NCBI GenBank assembly: GCA_025966355.1
Contig: JAICWZ010000068.1
Coordinates: 1 to 8,178, forward strand
DNA: 8,178 nt
From: Thermomicrobiaceae bacterium
Lineage (GTDB): Bacteria > Chloroflexota > Chloroflexia > Thermomicrobiales > Thermomicrobiaceae
Reading direction: 5' to 3'
Made by a program: the position numbers and the translations under genes. Positions 6,613-8,178 of this stretch are shown here, one piece after another. The notes beneath the pieces are model-generated. The model was not told where the DNA came from and did not search any database. It saw only the letters and a program-made list of their open reading frames with translations. Position 1 is the stretch's first letter. Each line of letters opens with the position of its first letter.

Positions 6613-7143
6613 GTGGATGACGATAAGATGAACTATCAGGAGACGATCGACGAAGCGTTGCGTCTGATCTATACACAGCATCACCGACTCATGACGCGCA
6701 TGTTCCCCGATGCTGTGCAAGCGTTGTCGATCGAGCAATTGAGGACAGGGCCACTCGGTCGTGACCTCTCCCGTCTCGCGGCGCTTGCGCGCGGAGAAAT
6801 CCGCGAAGCCAAGAGTCTCGTCGTCGAAGCGATCGATTCCGTGCAGCAGATCCTTTTTTGGCCCCCGGGCGCCGAGGACTATACCGTGCCGCGCAGCTTC
6901 TGGGAGACCGATCTCGGTCGGATGCTGTCGATGGCCAAGTTCCGCGCCTACGAGCCGGCCGATCTCGTCAGCATCGGCAACGCCGCGCAGCAGCTGGGTG
7001 TCACCCGTCCGACCATCTATCGCTGGATGGATGATCGTACACTCGGCTATGTACGCGACGAAATGTCCGGACGCACCTTTGTTGTACTCCAGGACGTCGA
7101 GAATCTGCGCCAGGAAGTCGCCGAGACGATGACCGAGGGCTAA
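6613..7143 (+). CDS. Helix-turn-helix DNA-binding protein with unrecognised N-terminal domain
   Basis: 176 residues from GTG 6613. The C-terminal part (about 117-160) is a clear excisionase/MerR-type winged helix: LVSIGNAAQQLGVTRPTIYRW gives the helix-turn-helix, and YVRDEMSGRTFVV fits the wing. A short helical tail follows (161-176). The N-terminal 110 residues look helical and charged, with a conserved-looking aromatic segment FWPPGAEDYTVPRSFW (82-97); I recognise no catalytic or ligand-binding motif there. No membrane segment or signal peptide is seen. It is probably a transcription factor, perhaps with a dimerisation or sensory N-terminal domain. It has its own good promoter, is divergent from the ABC exporter operon across 233 bases, and ends just before a terminator hairpin, so it is monocistronic. 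Control of itself and of the exporter is inferred from position only. A nucleoid or developmental role is equally possible. Confidence 0.8.
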   Translation: MDDDKMNYQETIDEALRLIYTQHHRLMTRMFPDAVQALSIEQLRTGPLGRDLSRLAALARGEIREAKSLVVEAIDSVQQILFWPPGAEDYTVPRSFWETDLGRMLSMAKFRAYEPADLVSIGNAAQQLGVTRPTIYRWMDDRTLGYVRDEMSGRTFVVLQDVENLRQEVAETMTEG

Positions 7144-7177
7144 CGCCCTACGCGAAGTCGAACAAACGTGGAATTGA

Positions 7178-7205
7178 AAACGACCGGCCGTTTGGCCGGT
7201 CGTTT
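7178..7205. terminator. Bidirectional Rho-independent terminator
   Basis: Perfect 12-bp inverted repeat (AAACGACCGGCC at 7178-7189 with GGCCGGTCGTTT at 7194-7205) around a GTTT loop. The stem is GC-rich, with A-rich bases on the left and T-rich bases on the right, so it can work on both strands. It sits between the ends of the converging HTH and CBS genes. The U-tract is short, so termination efficiency may be moderate. Confidence 0.75.
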
Positions 7206-7226
7206 CGCGTTGTCAGCACGCACTCA

Positions 7227-7721
7227 TTATTCGCGCTCATCTCCGAGCCGCTCGAAGAGATTCTCATCGGCTACCATCAGGCGCACGACATCGGCCCGTG
7301 TGACGATACCCACCAGCGCGTTGTCGTCGTCAACGACCGGTAGGGCGTTGAGCCGCTTGTCGTACATGAGCGTTGCCACATCTTGCAACGTATCGTCCGG
7401 GCCGACGGTCACAGCGGGCGACGACATCAGCTGGCGCGCGCTGATCGCCAGAATACGCCGCAGCTGTTCCTCGTCGCCGGTCCCGGGAATGCGGAAATAT
7501 GCTTCGAGGAACGAGAAGAAAACCGGGGCATCATAATCGGTTTCGCGGGTAATCAGATCGTAATCGGTCACGATGCCGACGACGTGGCCATTTTCGACAA
7601 CGGGCACGCTGCCGATCTTGTGTTCCCAGATAAGCCGGGCTACCTCATCGACCGACGTGTCCGGCGTAACCGTCACTACGTTGCTCGTCATGATCAACCG
7701 GACGCGGGACTCGATCGCCAC
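7227..7721 (-). CDS. Two-CBS-domain protein
   Basis: 164 residues. CBS domain 1 spans about 6-61 (VRLIMTSNVVTVTPDTSVDE, then GSVPVVENGHVVGIVTDYDL) and CBS domain 2 about 96-150 (LMSSPAVTVGPDDTLQD, then ALPVVDDDNALVGIVTRADV). The tandem pair forms a Bateman module, which typically binds AMP, ATP, SAM or related adenosine ligands. No catalytic, channel or DNA-binding domain is attached, so it is a stand-alone sensor of unknown partner. A 35-residue insert (62-95) with PVFFSFLEAYFRIPG separates the domains and may form an extra helical hairpin. The start is GTG 7721: the CBS fold begins almost at once, and AGGA lies 4 bases upstream across the stop of nnrD. The 6-base gap implies co-transcription and translational coupling with nnrD. 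Confidence 0.88.
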   Translation of the reverse strand: MAIESRVRLIMTSNVVTVTPDTSVDEVARLIWEHKIGSVPVVENGHVVGIVTDYDLITRETDYDAPVFFSFLEAYFRIPGTGDEEQLRRILAISARQLMSSPAVTVGPDDTLQDVATLMYDKRLNALPVVDDDNALVGIVTRADVVRLMVADENLFERLGDERE

Positions 7722-7727
7722 AATTTC

Positions 7728-8178
7728 CTACCAATCTCGGTCGTACAGTTGACGAATCGCCTCCGGCAACGCGTCAATCACGTCACCGGCAACGAGACTC
7801 AACGTCCCAACTCGCGTCTCCGCCAGCCCGGCTGCCCGCGAGCCGATGAAGAGTCCGGCCGCCGCGGCATCGCGCGGCTCCAGCCCCTGCGCCATCAGCC
7901 CCGAGATCGTGCCAGCCAGCACGTCGCCGGTGCCTGCCGACGCCAGCGCCGGATCACAGCGCGGTGCGATGAGAAGCGGCTCGCCGTGCGCTGCCACCAC
8001 CGGAAATCCCTGCTTGAGCACGACGACTTGCTGGAATCGCTCCGCCGCCGCGCGCGCTTCGTTCCAGGGGTCGGCGAGAATATCGGATGTCGATTTGCTG
8101 GTTAGCCGCCCGAGTTCGCCCGGATGTGGAGTCAGCACAAGTTTCGCGGATGATAGTGTCTCGAACCACGATTCCTGC
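7728..8178 (-). CDS. nnrD: ADP/ATP-dependent NAD(P)H-hydrate dehydratase, C-terminal part (partial)
   Basis: The N-terminus is cut by the right edge; 149 residues up to TAG at 7728-7730 are visible. VLTPHPGELGRL (about visible residues 14-25) and PALASAGTGDVLAGTISGL (about 76-94) are hallmark motifs of the YjeF C-terminal/CARKD ribokinase-like fold. The GTGD Asp is the expected catalytic base, and the Gly-rich loop binds the nucleotide phosphate. The enzyme dehydrates (S)-NADHX and NADPHX, damaged hydrated cofactors, back to NAD(P)H using ADP or ATP. The KQG in VVVLKQGFPVVAA replaces the more usual KGA or KGx loop, a minor variation. In many bacteria it is fused to the NAD(P)HX epimerase on its N-terminal side; whether that holds here lies beyond the window. 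It is the first visible gene of the nnrD-CBS operon. Confidence 0.92.
   Translation of the reverse strand, partial: QESWFETLSSAKLVLTPHPGELGRLTSKSTSDILADPWNEARAAAERFQQVVVLKQGFPVVAAHGEPLLIAPRCDPALASAGTGDVLAGTISGLMAQGLEPRDAAAAGLFIGSRAAGLAETRVGTLSLVAGDVIDALPEAIRQLYDRDW

Noticed and set aside
1..8178. CRISPR arrays, insertion sequences, tRNA or rRNA genes, defence systems
   Set aside because: Almost the whole window is covered by identified coding genes, and the longest gap is 233 bases. No tandem repeats, transposase motifs or RNA-gene signatures were seen.

Overview
The window is a gene-dense stretch of a GC-rich bacterial chromosome with nine protein genes, two of them cut by the window edges. 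It has no RNA genes, mobile elements or CRISPR. The protein styles (a spermidine synthase-like C-terminus ending in a DDKAPVE motif, a YggS with IGYLQTNK, a small HTH regulator, a CBS protein with an inter-domain insert) together with frequent GTG starts suggest a Chloroflexota bacterium, perhaps of the Thermomicrobia group. This placement is inferred from memory of the families, not from a search.

Left block, + strand (1-2760): the end of a spermidine synthase-family gene, then pgeF (peptidoglycan editing factor/YfiH family), yggS (PLP homeostasis protein) and an MBL-fold hydrolase of the YycJ/WalJ type. The first three are tightly packed: an 8-base gap with the ribosome binding site next to the upstream stop codon, then an 11-base overlap. 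They look like one operon. The MBL gene follows after 61 bases.

Middle block, - strand (2778-6379): two ABC half-transporters (each TMD plus NBD) in one operon, transcribed right to left with a 14-base gap. The first protein has Asp in place of the catalytic Glu and a canonical LSGGQ. The second has the Glu but an altered LSVGQ signature. This complementary pattern is the hallmark of heterodimeric exporters with one degenerate ATP site (TM287/288, BmrCD type). The operon meets the MBL gene tail to tail with only 17 bases between stop codons and no terminator in the gap.

Divergent control region (6380-6612): a good sigma70-type promoter (TTGACC-17-TAGAAT) faces right and a probable extended -10 promoter (TGCTATAGT) faces left. 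Several GTAC-cored palindromes are spread between and over them, so they may be operator sites. The rightward gene encodes a 176-residue protein with a C-terminal excisionase/MerR-like helix-turn-helix and an unrecognised helical N-terminal domain. It is a candidate regulator of itself and of the divergent ABC exporter.

Right block: a perfect 12-bp hairpin at 7178-7205 probably terminates both converging transcripts. Beyond it, on the - strand, lie a two-CBS-domain protein (7227-7721) and the C-terminal half of the ADP/ATP-dependent NAD(P)HX dehydratase (nnrD, from 7728 to the window edge), separated by 6 bases and probably co-transcribed.

Most of the content is ordinary housekeeping, metabolite-repair and transport genes. 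I see no convincing undescribed multi-gene system. The least-explained element is the HTH protein with its palindrome-rich promoter region.
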